Assembly (NCBI RefSeq): GCF_002005105.1
Contig: NZ_MSCV01000009.1
Coordinates: 1-64,000, forward strand
DNA: 64,000 nucleotides
Direction: 5' to 3'
Source: Methylocaldum sp. 14B
GTDB lineage: Bacteria; Pseudomonadota; Gammaproteobacteria; Methylococcales; Methylococcaceae
Positions 15,266 to 25,539 of the stretch are shown in pieces. A program made the translations under genes and the position numbers. The notes below the pieces were generated by a model that was given only the letters and a program-made list of their open reading frames with translations, was not told the DNA's origin and searched no databases. Within the stretch, counting starts at the first letter, position 1, and each line of letters starts with the position of its first letter.

Positions 15266-15342
15266 TGGCGCGCTTGGCAGGACTCGAACCTGCGACCCTC
15301 GGCTTAGAAGGCCGATGCTCTATCCGGCTGAGCTACAAGCGC
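15266..15342 (-). tRNA. tRNA-Arg(UCU)
   Basis: A 77-base gene, acceptor GCGCTTG/CAAGCGC, anticodon loop CTTCTAA giving UCU, encoded CCA. Confidence 0.95.
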
Positions 15343-15343
15343 T

Positions 15344-15420
15344 TGGTCGGGGTAGAGGGATTCGAACCCCCGACATTCTGCTCCCAAAGCAGACGCGCTA
15401 CCAGACTGCGCTATACCCCG
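15344..15420 (-). tRNA. tRNA-Pro(UGG)
   Basis: A 77-base gene, acceptor CGGGGTA/TACCCCG, anticodon loop TTTGGGA giving UGG, encoded CCA. It is first in the operon and only one base from tRNA-Arg. Confidence 0.95.
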
Positions 15421-15469
15421 GACGACCTTCTTTAACGAGAAGCCGTTCGGCTAACCATCAAGACTCACA

Positions 15470-15498
15470 ATAATACCCATGTCGTTACAGATCGTCAA
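15470..15498 (-). promoter_or_regulatory. Sigma-70 promoter of the tRNA operon
   Basis: On the minus strand TTGACG, 17 bases, TATTAT: close to consensus with ideal spacing. It lies 50 bases before the first tRNA. Confidence 0.75.
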
Positions 15499-15544
15499 TC
15501 GGTATGCTGCATACCTCTGGCGTCAATGATAACAAGCGCTTGCT

Positions 15545-16168
15545 TTACAGCTTGCTCTTGACGGTCTGGAAAATTTCCTCATTCAGGAGATCCATTCCGC
15601 TCAAAATCCCGTTCAATTCGGCTAAGCGGGAAGATACGAATTTTTCATCCTTTATAGCACCGGCGTTCACATAAACATTTAGCGCGGCGCTTTTCAGCGC
15701 AGCGTAACCTGCCACGACGGCAACGCCGGCATCACTGACTACGTTTCGATTCCCTTTTTCCGCTACGATTTTGCTCAACCTGATCACTTCGGCACAGGCT
15801 TTCGCGCACGCGATCGGTACATCGGTCGCCTCCTGCAAAGCCGATTGTATCTGCTGGCTTCTGGCGGTCTTCTGTTCTTGCGTTTCTTTTGGTAAACCGT
15901 AGGCGCCCATGACCTTATCAAATACTTCGACATCGGCTCTAACCATGTCCATCAGCTGCGCACGCAAGCTTTCCGCTTTCGTCAGCAGCTCTTTCATCTC
16001 TGGTTCGACGGCCTCATAATTTTTTTTTCCTATGGTGAGATTACAAACCATGCTCACCAAAGCGGCGCCCATAGCTCCCATAATGGCCGCTGCGCTGCCG
16101 CCACCGGGAGTTGCCGACTTGCTGGCCAAGTCGTCCAAAAATTGATGGATTGTTTTGTCTTTGATCAT
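15545..16168 (-). CDS. fchA: Methenyltetrahydrofolate cyclohydrolase
   Basis: A 207-residue protein of the formiminotransferase-cyclodeaminase family: DLASKSATPGGGSAAAIMGA, then GAALVSMVCNLTIGKKNYE and the C-terminal SDAGVAVVAGYAALKSAALN. FchA hydrolyses methenyl-H4F to formyl-H4F in C1-assimilating bacteria. The start is the ATG at 16168, behind GGAG; the longer upstream frame has no site. It is divergent from mtdA, which makes its substrate, so the 175-base gap probably holds a shared control region. Confidence 0.9.
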   Translation of the reverse strand: MIKDKTIHQFLDDLASKSATPGGGSAAAIMGAMGAALVSMVCNLTIGKKNYEAVEPEMKELLTKAESLRAQLMDMVRADVEVFDKVMGAYGLPKETQEQKTARSQQIQSALQEATDVPIACAKACAEVIRLSKIVAEKGNRNVVSDAGVAVVAGYAALKSAALNVYVNAGAIKDEKFVSSRLAELNGILSGMDLLNEEIFQTVKSKL

Positions 16169-16343
16169 GCCATTCGCTCCATCAGGTTCATAGTATGAAA
16201 AATGGCCGGAAAGTATAAAACACAAGGCGTTACGGGTTAAAATTTTCCGTTTTTTCGGATTGGCGATATCTCGCCGGTTCGATGACGAATCGGAAAAATC
16301 CGCCAAACCCGCTCAAGGTTAAGTGCCATTCCAAGGAAAAAGA

Positions 16344-17201
16344 ATGAAGAAGCTTTTGTTCCAATTCGATACCGATTTTTACCCATCTGTGTTCGACACC
16401 GTTGTCGCCTATGATGGCGGCGCGGATCATGTAATCGGCCACGGTGGCCTGACGCCGGAGAACGTTGGGGCATTGGTGGACGGCACAATTTTTACAAGAG
16501 CGCCCAAGGATAAAAAAAATACGGCAATCTTCATCGGGGGCAGCGATTTGATGGCCGGACAAGAGCTATTGAAGGCGGTGAAGAAAAAGTTTTTCGGAGG
16601 TTTCCGAGTCTCCGTAATGCTGGATAGCAACGGCAGCAATACCACGGCCGCAGCGGGCGTCGCCAAACTCGCAGCGAGCGGAGCAATTGCCGGAAAACGG
16701 GCTGTCGTTCTTGCAGGTACCGGGCCTGTGGGCCAGCGGGCGGCGGTAATGCTGGCCAAAGAAGGCGCTCGGGTCTCGATCACATCACGCCAGATGGCTC
16801 GCGCCGAGAAAGCTTGCCAAGACATGAAACAGCGGTTCGGCGTCGAACTGACCCCTATTGAGGCTCATGATAACGACGCGCGCGGGAAATCCATAGAGCA
16901 AGCGCATATAGTGTTTGCGGCCGGCGCAGCCGGTGTAGAACTGTTGGAAGAACGTCATTGGCAGGATAATCCGTCGATCGAGCTGGTGGCGGATGCCAAC
17001 GCGACTCCTCCAATCGGTATCGGCGGGACCGATATGATGGACCGTGGAACAGACCGAAACGGAAAAATCGTTTGGGGAGCCATTGGCTTCGGTACGCTGA
17101 AACTGGCACTGCACCGTGCCTGTATCGCTAAGCTTTTCGAGAGTAACGATCAAATTCTGGATGCCGAAGAAATTTTCGAAATCGCGAAGACAATGGCCTG
17201 A
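16344..17201 (+). CDS. mtdA: NADP-dependent methylene-H4F/methylene-H4MPT dehydrogenase
   Basis: A 285-residue protein with the MtdA N-terminus KKLLFQFDTDFYPSVFD, the MLDSNGSNTTAAAGVAKLAA substrate-binding segment and the Rossmann motif VVLAGTGPVGQRAAVMLA. The C-terminal LHRACIAKLFES also fits MtdA rather than MtdB. MtdA oxidises methylene-tetrahydrofolate or -methanopterin with NADP. With divergent fchA it forms the H4F branch of C1 metabolism in methylotrophs. The ATG at 16344 has AAGGAAA upstream; a GTG at 16323 is less likely. Confidence 0.93.
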   Translation: MKKLLFQFDTDFYPSVFDTVVAYDGGADHVIGHGGLTPENVGALVDGTIFTRAPKDKKNTAIFIGGSDLMAGQELLKAVKKKFFGGFRVSVMLDSNGSNTTAAAGVAKLAASGAIAGKRAVVLAGTGPVGQRAAVMLAKEGARVSITSRQMARAEKACQDMKQRFGVELTPIEAHDNDARGKSIEQAHIVFAAGAAGVELLEERHWQDNPSIELVADANATPPIGIGGTDMMDRGTDRNGKIVWGAIGFGTLKLALHRACIAKLFESNDQILDAEEIFEIAKTMA

Positions 17202-17263
17202 AGGACGCAGGCGCGATTCGAACAGGGCGGCCGCTGACATTTTCGCTTGACCTCGGAGAGCGC

Positions 17264-17992
17264 CTAAATTTCCAAGATTTTTCTTGGGTCGAATTCGCTT
17301 ACGAGCTGATTTGGGAAATAGCCTCGGGGATTGCAGAGAATTCGCGTGCCAGAGCACCGATAGTCGGAGACGGCATGGGTATGGCCATGGAACCAGGCTG
17401 CGATTTCGAAACTGTGCAGGACTTCTCTCAGGTCATTGCAGTAGGCATGGCGTTTGATCTGACTGGGGCTGTCCCGCCAGCTCCAAGGCGTCGGAGCGTG
17501 ATGGGTGACCACCACGGTTTTCCCGGGAAACGGTTTTGCGAGCTCGGCAAAGAGCCATTCGCGGGATTCCCAATGCAATTGGCGATAGCTTTTCGCATTC
17601 AAAGCATCTGTGCGGTATCGAATCTTTCGGAAATCATTGACGATAGAAACCAGTTCCTCCAGCTGATCGTTATCGTCGCCCCCGAGATCGCTCCACAGGG
17701 AACAACCCAAAAATCTCACTCCGTCATACACCCACGCGCGTTGTTCCAGGAACTGCACATTGGTTCCGCTAGCGGCACTAGTTAGGTTTGCCAGGGTCGA
17801 GAGATATTCTTGGCCGTAAAACTCGTGGTTACCCGCTACATATATGACAGGCTTTCCAAATGATTTAAGCCAGTCCAAAGCTTGCAGGCCAACACCGATA
17901 TCTCCGGCTGCGACGACAACGTCCGCATCGGCCGCCGTCGTCTCCAAAGATCCGAATTCGAGATGTATGTCCGAAAAATACTGAATACGCAC
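17264..17992 (-). CDS. Calcineurin-like metallophosphoesterase
   Basis: A 242-residue protein with the full metallophosphoesterase motif set: SDIHLEFGS (D-x-H), VAAGDIGVG (GD), VAGNHEFYG (GNHE), VVVTHHAPTPWS and AWFHGHTHA (GHTH). It is a soluble single-domain form, probably a phosphodiesterase of unknown substrate. The start appears to be a GTG with a poor ribosome binding site. It is convergent with mtdA and not obviously part of an operon. Confidence 0.85.
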   Translation of the reverse strand: MRIQYFSDIHLEFGSLETTAADADVVVAAGDIGVGLQALDWLKSFGKPVIYVAGNHEFYGQEYLSTLANLTSAASGTNVQFLEQRAWVYDGVRFLGCSLWSDLGGDDNDQLEELVSIVNDFRKIRYRTDALNAKSYRQLHWESREWLFAELAKPFPGKTVVVTHHAPTPWSWRDSPSQIKRHAYCNDLREVLHSFEIAAWFHGHTHAVSDYRCSGTRILCNPRGYFPNQLVSEFDPRKILEI

Positions 17993-18179
17993 GGTGTAAT
18001 GTGATCCTTGGCCGGAGCGTCCTTCGAGGGCTTATTATTCCGGCACACGCTGTAACTTCCATAATTATAACTTGACACCCAAGTAAAGAACTCGGAAATT
18101 ACCGCAAGCCTACGATAGGCTTGAGCTGTGTCATTGATAAAATAGCGGACTCGCGAAGTATCCCAGTAGGTTTTTAAGC

Positions 18180-19418
18180 ATGATGAATAGAAGAGATTCG
18201 GTCGGTGTAAAAGTCGGTGAGATCCAGATCGGCGGCAATGCGCCGGTGGTCGTCCAATCCATGACCAACACCGATACCGCGGATGTAAAAAGCACCGTCA
18301 GACAGGTGATGGATCTGGCCAAGGCCGGTTCCGAATTGGTCCGCATTACCGTAAACAATGAAGAATCAGCACAGGCCGTATCTCAGATACGCGAAGAATT
18401 GGACAGGAATGGCTGCTTCGTTCCTCTGATCGGCGACTTCCATTTCAACGGTCATAAGCTGCTGGACAAGTTTCCCGGTTGTGCCGAAGCACTGGCGAAA
18501 TACCGTATCAACCCCGGCAACGTGGGCCGAGGATCCAAGCGCGATCCCCAATTCGCCCAGATGATCGAATTTGCCTGCCGCTACGAAAAACCCGTGCGGA
18601 TCGGCGTCAATTGGGGGAGCCTCGATCAATCCGTGCTGGCACGCCTGCTTGATGAGAACGCGCAGCTTAGTGACCCAAGACCACTCGCCGAAGTGATGCG
18701 CGAGGCGGTCATCACCTCGGCTTTGGAAAGCGCCGAGCGTGCCGTGTCATTAGGATTGCCCAAAAACCGTATCGTACTGTCGTGCAAGATGAGCGGCGTT
18801 CAGGAGCTGATCGCCGTTTATCAAGCGCTCGCCGAACGCTGTGATTACGCTCTGCACTTGGGGCTTACCGAAGCCGGCATGGGATCCAAGGGCATCGTGG
18901 CGTCTACGGCCGCATTGGCGGTACTGCTGCAGCAAGGCATCGGCGATACCATCCGTATTTCCTTGACCCCCGAGCCGGGCGCCGATCGCACTCACGAAGT
19001 CATCGTCGCCCAGGAGATTCTCCAAACCATGGGCATCCGCTCGTTCACGCCGATGGTGATCTCCTGCCCCGGTTGCGGCCGTACGACCAGCGACTATTTT
19101 CAGAAGCTGGCTCAGCAGATTCAGAGCCATCTCCGTCACAAGATGCCGGAATGGCGCAAGAAATATTCGGGTGTCGAGGACATGCACGTGGCCGTAATGG
19201 GCTGTGTGGTCAACGGCCCCGGCGAGAGCAAGAACGCCAATATCGGAATCAGCTTGCCCGGCACGGGTGAGCAACCGGTCGCCCCGGTCTTCGAGGATGG
19301 CGTAAAGACCGTAACGCTGAAGGGTGATCGTATCGCCGAAGACTTTCAGGAATTGGTCGAGCGTTATATCGTGTCCCACTACGGCCCGAATCAGGAACAT
19401 CAAACCATCGCCGAGTAA
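18180..19418 (+). CDS. ispG: 4-hydroxy-3-methylbut-2-enyl diphosphate synthase
   Basis: A 412-residue [4Fe-4S] enzyme of the MEP isoprenoid pathway that converts MEcPP to HMBPP. Conserved segments include [26 protein letters not shown], and the cluster cysteines in [10 protein letters not shown] and [16 protein letters not shown]. Length is typical for the one-domain bacterial form. The two ATGs in tandem follow an AGTAGG site. It appears monocistronic. Confidence 0.97.
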   Translation: MMNRRDSVGVKVGEIQIGGNAPVVVQSMTNTDTADVKSTVRQVMDLAKAGSELVRITVNNEESAQAVSQIREELDRNGCFVPLIGDFHFNGHKLLDKFPGCAEALAKYRINPGNVGRGSKRDPQFAQMIEFACRYEKPVRIGVNWGSLDQSVLARLLDENAQLSDPRPLAEVMREAVITSALESAERAVSLGLPKNRIVLSCKMSGVQELIAVYQALAERCDYALHLGLTEAGMGSKGIVASTAALAVLLQQGIGDTIRISLTPEPGADRTHEVIVAQEILQTMGIRSFTPMVISCPGCGRTTSDYFQKLAQQIQSHLRHKMPEWRKKYSGVEDMHVAVMGCVVNGPGESKNANIGISLPGTGEQPVAPVFEDGVKTVTLKGDRIAEDFQELVERYIVSHYGPNQEHQTIAE

Positions 19419-19448
19419 GGAATCGAAAGCTCCCCGGCCCGCGGCTCC

Positions 19449-20273
19449 TCAGTCCGGGCGGGCCGGACTTTCGCTAGCCATCCCCTTCAAACGCTGCAAC
19501 TCCAGATCGCTAAATCCCGCCGCTCGGCGCAATTCGATATTGAACGGACCGCGGACAGCCCCCCGAAGATAGCGTTCGACAAGATCGAAATATTCCGTTA
19601 CGGGATCGATTCCCTGTTCGTTGCACACGTATTGAAACCAACGAGTACCTCGCGCCACATGGCCAACCTCGTCCCTCAGGATAATCCTGAGGATATTCGC
19701 GGTTGCGTCATCGCCTAAGGCATCGAGCTTGTCAATCATTGCCGGGGTGACGTCCAATCCCCTCGCTTCCATCACGCGCGGAACCAACGCCAGGCGGGCT
19801 TTCACGTCGTGCGCCGTGTCCTCGGCTAATTCCCATAATCCTCTATGTGCGGGAAACTGGCCGTAGTCGGCATTAAAGTCTTTTAGCCTTCCTCGAACCA
19901 GAGAAAAGTGATAAGCCTCCTCGATGGCTACTTCCAGCCAATCGTCATAAAACGCCGATGGCATTTCGCGAAACCGATAAACCATATCCCATGCGAGCTG
20001 AATCGCGGTGAATTCGATGTGGGCAACCGCATGCAGAAACGCGATCTTCCCGGCAGGGGTCGTGAGTTTCCGCCGCGGCAAATGCCTCGGGTCCACCAGC
20101 TCCGGACGCTCCGGGAAGCGGACTTCCGATGCCGGCTTGGGCGGCAAGCGATCATCCAGGGAAAAGCCTTCTCCCCGGAAGGCCAGCGCAGCCCGCTCGG
20201 TCGCTTCCAGTTTGGCTTCCACGGATGGCGTGTATAGGCACGATTCCGCAATCTCGAATAAATTGGACGACAT
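19449..20273 (-). CDS. DUF455 ferritin-like protein
   Basis: A 274-residue protein of the DUF455 family. It has ferritin-like diiron-type helices: AVAHIEFTAIQLAWDMVYRF, AIEEAYHFSLVRGRL, and LRIILRDEVGHVARGTRWFQ provide Glu and His residues in the expected spacing. The family function is unknown. I chose the ATG at 20273 because the upstream extension is unlike the family and lacks similarity to anything recognisable. It ends 31 bases from ispG, in convergent orientation. Confidence 0.8.
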   Translation of the reverse strand: MSSNLFEIAESCLYTPSVEAKLEATERAALAFRGEGFSLDDRLPPKPASEVRFPERPELVDPRHLPRRKLTTPAGKIAFLHAVAHIEFTAIQLAWDMVYRFREMPSAFYDDWLEVAIEEAYHFSLVRGRLKDFNADYGQFPAHRGLWELAEDTAHDVKARLALVPRVMEARGLDVTPAMIDKLDALGDDATANILRIILRDEVGHVARGTRWFQYVCNEQGIDPVTEYFDLVERYLRGAVRGPFNIELRRAAGFSDLELQRLKGMASESPARPD

Positions 20274-20365
20274 GAGTTTCGTAATCGTTTCGGAATAAGA
20301 ACAACAGGCCGCCACTTGCCGATGCCTCGTCGGGTGCGGCAAGCGGCGCTGTCGCACTTGGCATG

Positions 20366-22942
20366 TCAAGCCGTGGCGTCTAAAGCGACTTGTTCCGCCT
20401 TTCTGACGTAGTCGGGAATCTGATCGAAATTCAGATATCGATAGGTATCCGTTGCGTCCTTTTCCAGAGACTGAACGAAAGCCATGTATTCTTCGTACGA
20501 CGGGATGCGCCCTAAACTCGAACATACGGCCGCGAGTTCTGCCGAGGCCAGAAACACATTGGCACCCGCTCCCATCCGATTGGGAAAGTTTCGCGTCGAG
20601 GTCGATACCACGGTGGCATGGTCCGCCACCCGTGCCTGATTGCCCATGCACAATGAACATCCGGGCATTTCGGTCCGAGCGCCCACTTTGCCGTAGATGC
20701 CGTAATACCCTTCCTCGGTCAATTCCAACTGATCCATACGGGTCGGCGGAGCGATCCATAAACGCCCTGGAACTTGCGTCCCGAAGTGCTCCAGGATTTT
20801 TCCGGCCGCACGGAAATGGCCGATGTTCGTCATGCAGGAACCGAGAAAGACCTCGTCGATCTGAGTGCCGGCAAGGGCAGACAAGGGTTTTACGTCGTCA
20901 GGATCGTTCGGGCAACACAAGAGCGGCTCTTTAATCTCGCTCAGGTCGATCTCGATCACTTCGTGATATTCGGCATCGGCATCGGGCTCCAGGAGCATGG
21001 GATCAGCCAGCCAATCCTCCATGGCCGCGATTCGCCGGATTAAGGTTCGTACGTCGCCATAACCTTGCTCGATCATCCATTTGAGCAAAACGATATTGGA
21101 CCGCAAATATTCCTCGATCGGCTCTTTGTTCAGGCGTACGGTACAGGCGGCGGCGGACCGCTCGGCGGAAGCATCCGCCAGCTCGAATGCCTGCTCTACC
21201 TTTAGAGTCGGCAGTCCTTCGATTTCCAAGATGCGTCCTGAAAAAACGTTCTTCTTGCCCTTTTTCTCGAGAGTCAAAAGCCCGCGCTGCATCGCCGCAT
21301 AAGGAATGGCATGCACCAGGTCCCTGAGCGTGATGCCCGGCTGCATTTCGCCCTTGAACCTGACCAGTACCGATTCCGGCATGTCCAAAGGCATCACACC
21401 GGTGGCGGCAGCGAAAGCGACCAGGCCGGAACCCGCGGGAAACGATATCCCGATAGGGAAGCGGGTATGCGAATCGCCGCCGGTTCCGACGGTATCCGGA
21501 ATCAGCATGCGGTTGAGCCATGAATGGATGATGCCGTCGCCGGGACGAAGCGAAACGCCGCCGCGATTCATGATGAAATCGGGCAAAGTGTGGTGGACAT
21601 CGATGTCTACGGGCTTGGGATAGGCCGCCGTGTGACAGAAGGACTGCATCACCAAATCTGCAGAAAACCCCAAGCAAGCTAAATCCTTGAGCTCGTCGCG
21701 CGTCATCGGGCCCGTAGTGTCTTGAGATCCTACCGTCGTCATATGAGGCTCGCAGTAGGTGCCGGGACGTACACCCTTTACCCCGCAGGCTTTTCCGACC
21801 ATCTTTTGGGCGAGGGTATATCCCTTGCCGCTGTCCAGTTTAGATTCCGGACGTCGGAATACCGGCGAGATGTCGAGACCCAGTGCCTTGCGGGCACGAT
21901 CGGTAAGGCCGCGTCCGATGATGAGCGAGATCCTCCCCCCGGCCTGCACCTCGTCCAGCAGAATATCGTTCTTCAAGGCGAAAGTGCAAAGCAGCTCGCC
22001 GGTATCGTGGCGCTTGATCTCGCCTTTGTAAGGGTAGACGTCGATAACGTCGCCGGTATGCAAGTTCGAGACATCGCACTCGATAGGCAGGGCACCGGAA
22101 TCTTCCATGGTGTTGAAGAAGATGGGAGCGATCTTTCCTCCGATGCACATGCCTCCCGCCCGTTTGTTCGGAACACATGGAATATTCTCGCCGATATACC
22201 ACAGCACCGAGTTGGTCGCGGATTTCCGAGAAGAACCCGTACCTACGACGTCGCCCACGAATGCAACCGGCCAGCCTTTTGTCTTGAGTTCCGCTATCTG
22301 CGCCTCGGCATCGGTGACGCCTTCGCGCGGCACTTTCAGCATGGCTTTGGCGTGCAGCGGAATATCGGGCCGCGACCAAGCATCCTGGGCGGGCGACAAA
22401 TCGTCGGTGTTGATCTCACCCGGCACCTTGAATACGGTCACCGTAATGACGTCAGGCACCTTCGGCCGGCTCGTAAACCATTCGGCTTCGGCCCAAGCCC
22501 GCATGACCGCCTGTGCGTTCGCATTGCCGGCTTGGGCCTTCTCGCAAACATCGTGGAACGCATCGAACATCAGCAAGGTATGCGACAAGCCCTTTGCGGC
22601 CAGCGGTCCCAACGCCGGATGGTCGAGCAGTTCGATCAGTGGGGCTACGTTGTAGCCGCCCAGCATGGTGCCGAGAAGTTCGATCGCAAGGCGCGGATCC
22701 AGTATCGGCGAGACGGTTTCACCTTTCGCGACAGCTGCCAGAAAACCTGCCTTGACGTAGGCCGCTTCATCCACGCCTGCCGGCACGCGGTTGGTCAACA
22801 GGTCAAGCAAGAATTTTTCCTCGCCTTGAGGCGGATTTTTGATGAGCGATACCAGAGCCGTGGTCATTTCCGCGCTCAGAGGTTTCGGCACAAGCCCTTG
22901 TGCCGCTCGCTCGGCAACGTGTCTGCGATATTCTTCCAGCAT
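20366..22942 (-). CDS. acnB: Aconitate hydratase B
   Basis: An 858-residue AcnB, which interconverts citrate and isocitrate in the TCA cycle. The order of domains is the B type, with the HEAT-like domain and swivel domain N-terminal. Cluster cysteines are seen in [14 protein letters not shown] and [28 protein letters not shown] and [15 protein letters not shown] are further conserved blocks. The ATG at 22942 follows AGGGGA; a TTG seven codons earlier is unlikely. Monocistronic by spacing. Confidence 0.97.
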   Translation of the reverse strand: MLEEYRRHVAERAAQGLVPKPLSAEMTTALVSLIKNPPQGEEKFLLDLLTNRVPAGVDEAAYVKAGFLAAVAKGETVSPILDPRLAIELLGTMLGGYNVAPLIELLDHPALGPLAAKGLSHTLLMFDAFHDVCEKAQAGNANAQAVMRAWAEAEWFTSRPKVPDVITVTVFKVPGEINTDDLSPAQDAWSRPDIPLHAKAMLKVPREGVTDAEAQIAELKTKGWPVAFVGDVVGTGSSRKSATNSVLWYIGENIPCVPNKRAGGMCIGGKIAPIFFNTMEDSGALPIECDVSNLHTGDVIDVYPYKGEIKRHDTGELLCTFALKNDILLDEVQAGGRISLIIGRGLTDRARKALGLDISPVFRRPESKLDSGKGYTLAQKMVGKACGVKGVRPGTYCEPHMTTVGSQDTTGPMTRDELKDLACLGFSADLVMQSFCHTAAYPKPVDIDVHHTLPDFIMNRGGVSLRPGDGIIHSWLNRMLIPDTVGTGGDSHTRFPIGISFPAGSGLVAFAAATGVMPLDMPESVLVRFKGEMQPGITLRDLVHAIPYAAMQRGLLTLEKKGKKNVFSGRILEIEGLPTLKVEQAFELADASAERSAAACTVRLNKEPIEEYLRSNIVLLKWMIEQGYGDVRTLIRRIAAMEDWLADPMLLEPDADAEYHEVIEIDLSEIKEPLLCCPNDPDDVKPLSALAGTQIDEVFLGSCMTNIGHFRAAGKILEHFGTQVPGRLWIAPPTRMDQLELTEEGYYGIYGKVGARTEMPGCSLCMGNQARVADHATVVSTSTRNFPNRMGAGANVFLASAELAAVCSSLGRIPSYEEYMAFVQSLEKDATDTYRYLNFDQIPDYVRKAEQVALDATA

Positions 22943-23173
22943 GGTTTCCCCTAAAGTTTGCAATTCTGTTCGACTCGAGCCCCACGCACGATTCGAAACG
23001 GTTTCATTTGTCGTATAAAACGACCGCCGTTTTCCATTCCCGAGAACGAGTCATCGATCATTGGTCCAAATAACGGGGAACGATCAATCATCAAACGGTA
23101 TCGGTTCTATTCCAACGGCAATACTCGGGTATTATATGGATCACTCATACGTTTATCACGCCGGATGCTCGTC

Positions 23174-24100
23174 ATGACTACGATTTGCTTCAGTCATCGG
23201 AGTTTCTTGGAACACGACACCGGCCTTGGGCATCCGGAAAACGCGGAGCGCTTGCGTTCGATCGAGCGCGCACTTAGTCGACCCGATTTTTCCGGTCTCG
23301 ATCGACGGGAAGCGCCGCGCGGTACCCGCGAACAGATTCGTTTAATCCACACCGATCGGCACATCGATTACGTCTTGGGAGCCGTGCCCAAACTGGGTTT
23401 TGCTTACCTCGACGGCGATACGGTCGTGTCGCCCGGTTCGGGCGAAGCGGCTTTGCATGCCGTAGGTGCCGCATGTGCCGCGGTGGATGCCGTTTTTGCC
23501 AAGGAGTCCACGAACGCTTTCTGCGCTGTCCGGCCGCCGGGACATCATGCCGAACCCGACGCGGCCATGGGGTTCTGCTTGTTCAACAATATCGCCATTG
23601 CCGCCGAATATGCCCGCAAACACCATGGAATCGAACGGGTCGCCATCATGGATTTCGACGTGCACCATGGAAACGGTACCCAACGAGCATTCGAAACGAA
23701 TAAGGACGTCTTATATGCATCGACTCACCAGTTCCCTTGGTATCCCGGGACCGGGAGGTCCGGCGAAACCGGTGCGGGCAATATGATCAATGTGCCTCTG
23801 GCAGCCGGCAGCGGGTCCCATGAATTTCGCTTGGCCGTGGCGGACAAGATTCTGCCCGCTATCAATCGTTTTACGCCGGAGCTTGTCTTGATTTCCGCCG
23901 GCTTCGATGCTCATCGGGACGATCCCCTGGCCGATCTGAATTTGGTCGAGGACGATTATGCTTGGGTAACTTCGGAACTGGTGAAATTGGCGAAAGAACA
24001 CGGACGAGGCCGACTGGTATCCGTTTTGGAAGGTGGATACAACCTGGAGGCTTTAGGAAAGAGTGTGGCCGCGCATGTACGTGCGCTGATGAAGAGCTGA
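23174..24100 (+). CDS. Histone-deacetylase-family amidohydrolase
   Basis: A 308-residue class II-type deacetylase homologue with zinc and catalytic motifs RPPGHHAEPDAAMGFCLFNN, DFDVHHGNGTQ and SAGFDAHRDDPL, and the start TICFSHRSFLEHDTGLGHPE. Bacterial members deacetylate acetylpolyamines, acetoin-linked or protein lysines; the substrate here cannot be told. The ATG at 23174 fits the family start; another ATG lies three codons upstream. The long open frame before it is not coding by similarity. Confidence 0.9.
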   Translation: MTTICFSHRSFLEHDTGLGHPENAERLRSIERALSRPDFSGLDRREAPRGTREQIRLIHTDRHIDYVLGAVPKLGFAYLDGDTVVSPGSGEAALHAVGAACAAVDAVFAKESTNAFCAVRPPGHHAEPDAAMGFCLFNNIAIAAEYARKHHGIERVAIMDFDVHHGNGTQRAFETNKDVLYASTHQFPWYPGTGRSGETGAGNMINVPLAAGSGSHEFRLAVADKILPAINRFTPELVLISAGFDAHRDDPLADLNLVEDDYAWVTSELVKLAKEHGRGRLVSVLEGGYNLEALGKSVAAHVRALMKS

Positions 24101-24113
24101 TGGCTGGAAAAGA

Positions 24114-24132
24114 GGGGGCGCCGAGCGCCCCC
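24114..24132. terminator. GC-rich hairpin between convergent genes
   Basis: GGGGGCGC-CGA-GCGCCCCC, a perfect eight-base stem, lies between the ends of the HDAC-like gene and ugd. There is no U tract on either side, so termination is likely but not certain. Confidence 0.45.
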
Positions 24133-24142
24133 GCTATTCGAA

Positions 24143-25477
24143 TCAGGCTAAGGACGCGCCCCGCCCAATGCCGAAATAATCAAATCCCATCATTTTCATC
24201 CGGGCCGGATCATAAAGATTCCGACCGTCGAAGATGACGGGATGCGACAGTTCGGCCTTGATCGTATCAAAGTCGGGGCTGCGGAATACATTCCATTCAG
24301 TGACGATAATCAAGCCGTCAGCACCTTTCAAGGTAGCTTCGGGGCTGTCGCAAAGCGCGAGATCGGACCTATGCCCATATAATCGCCCGGCTTCGTGCGT
24401 CGCGACCGGATCGAACGCTTGTACCTTGGCGCCCGCCTCCCAAAGGGCTTCGATGATCACCCGGCTGGAAGCTTCGCGCATGTCGTCCGTATTCGGCTTG
24501 AATGCCAACCCCCAGAGAGCGAGTGTCTTTCCTTTTAGATCGTCCTTAAAATAATCCTTAACTTTTTCGTAAAGTCTCAGTTTCTGCCGGTCATTGACAT
24601 CCTCGACCGCCCGCAGCAACTGGGCCTGATATCCGACGTCCCGCGCGGTGCGCTCGAGTGCTTTAACGTCTTTCGGGAAGCACGAACCGCCGTATCCGCA
24701 GCCGGGATAAATGAAGTGGTAACCGATCCGCGGATCGGACCCGATGCCCACCCTCACCTTCTCGATATCCGCGCCCAGACATTCGGCGAGATTCGCCAAT
24801 TCGTTCATGAAGCTGATTTTCGTCGCCAGCATGGCATTGGCCGCGTACTTGGTCAGCTCGGCCGAGCGAATATCCATGCAGACCAGGCGGTCGTGATTGC
24901 GATTGAATGGCGCGTACAAGGCCCGTAGAAGTTCGGTAGTGCGGGGATTGTCGGTGCCCACCACGATACGATCCGGCTTCATGAAATCCTCGATGGCTGC
25001 CCCCTCTTTCAGGAATTCCGGATTTGAAACCACATCGAATTCACATGGCTTCTGCCGGTCGTTGAGCACCGTATTTATCGCCTGGCGGACTTTATCCGCC
25101 GTGCCGACGGGCACGGTCGACTTGTTGACTACAACGCGATAATCCTCCATGCGTTCGCCAATGCTGCGCGCGACGGCCAACACATATTGCAGGTCGGCCG
25201 ACCCATCCTCGTCGGGAGGCGTGCCGACTGCGATGAACTGGAATAAACCATGCTGAACCGCCAGGTCCACATCGGTGGTGAAATGCAGACGTTTCGCGGC
25301 CATGTTGCGTTCGATGATGCTATCCAGACCAGGCTCGTAAATCGGAACCTCGCCTTGATTGAGCCGGGCAATCTTGCCCTCGTCGATATCTACGCATACC
25401 ACCTCATTGCCTACCTCGGCCAGACAGGCTCCGGTAACGAGGCCGACATAACCCGAACCAAAGACGGTGACTTTCAT
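24143..25477 (-). CDS. ugd: UDP-glucose 6-dehydrogenase
   Basis: A 444-residue enzyme that oxidises UDP-glucose to UDP-glucuronate for polysaccharide synthesis. The NAD-binding motif is [17 protein letters not shown], and the catalytic Cys lies in [26 protein letters not shown] and [12 protein letters not shown] are family blocks. It is 62 bases downstream of metZ on the same strand but is not a functional partner. Confidence 0.96.
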   Translation of the reverse strand: MKVTVFGSGYVGLVTGACLAEVGNEVVCVDIDEGKIARLNQGEVPIYEPGLDSIIERNMAAKRLHFTTDVDLAVQHGLFQFIAVGTPPDEDGSADLQYVLAVARSIGERMEDYRVVVNKSTVPVGTADKVRQAINTVLNDRQKPCEFDVVSNPEFLKEGAAIEDFMKPDRIVVGTDNPRTTELLRALYAPFNRNHDRLVCMDIRSAELTKYAANAMLATKISFMNELANLAECLGADIEKVRVGIGSDPRIGYHFIYPGCGYGGSCFPKDVKALERTARDVGYQAQLLRAVEDVNDRQKLRLYEKVKDYFKDDLKGKTLALWGLAFKPNTDDMREASSRVIIEALWEAGAKVQAFDPVATHEAGRLYGHRSDLALCDSPEATLKGADGLIIVTEWNVFRSPDFDTIKAELSHPVIFDGRNLYDPARMKMMGFDYFGIGRGASLA

Positions 25478-25539
25478 GACTGTTCCTTTTTGTTACGAAT
25501 GAGATTCTGCACGCGGAGGTCGATACGACCAATCCGATC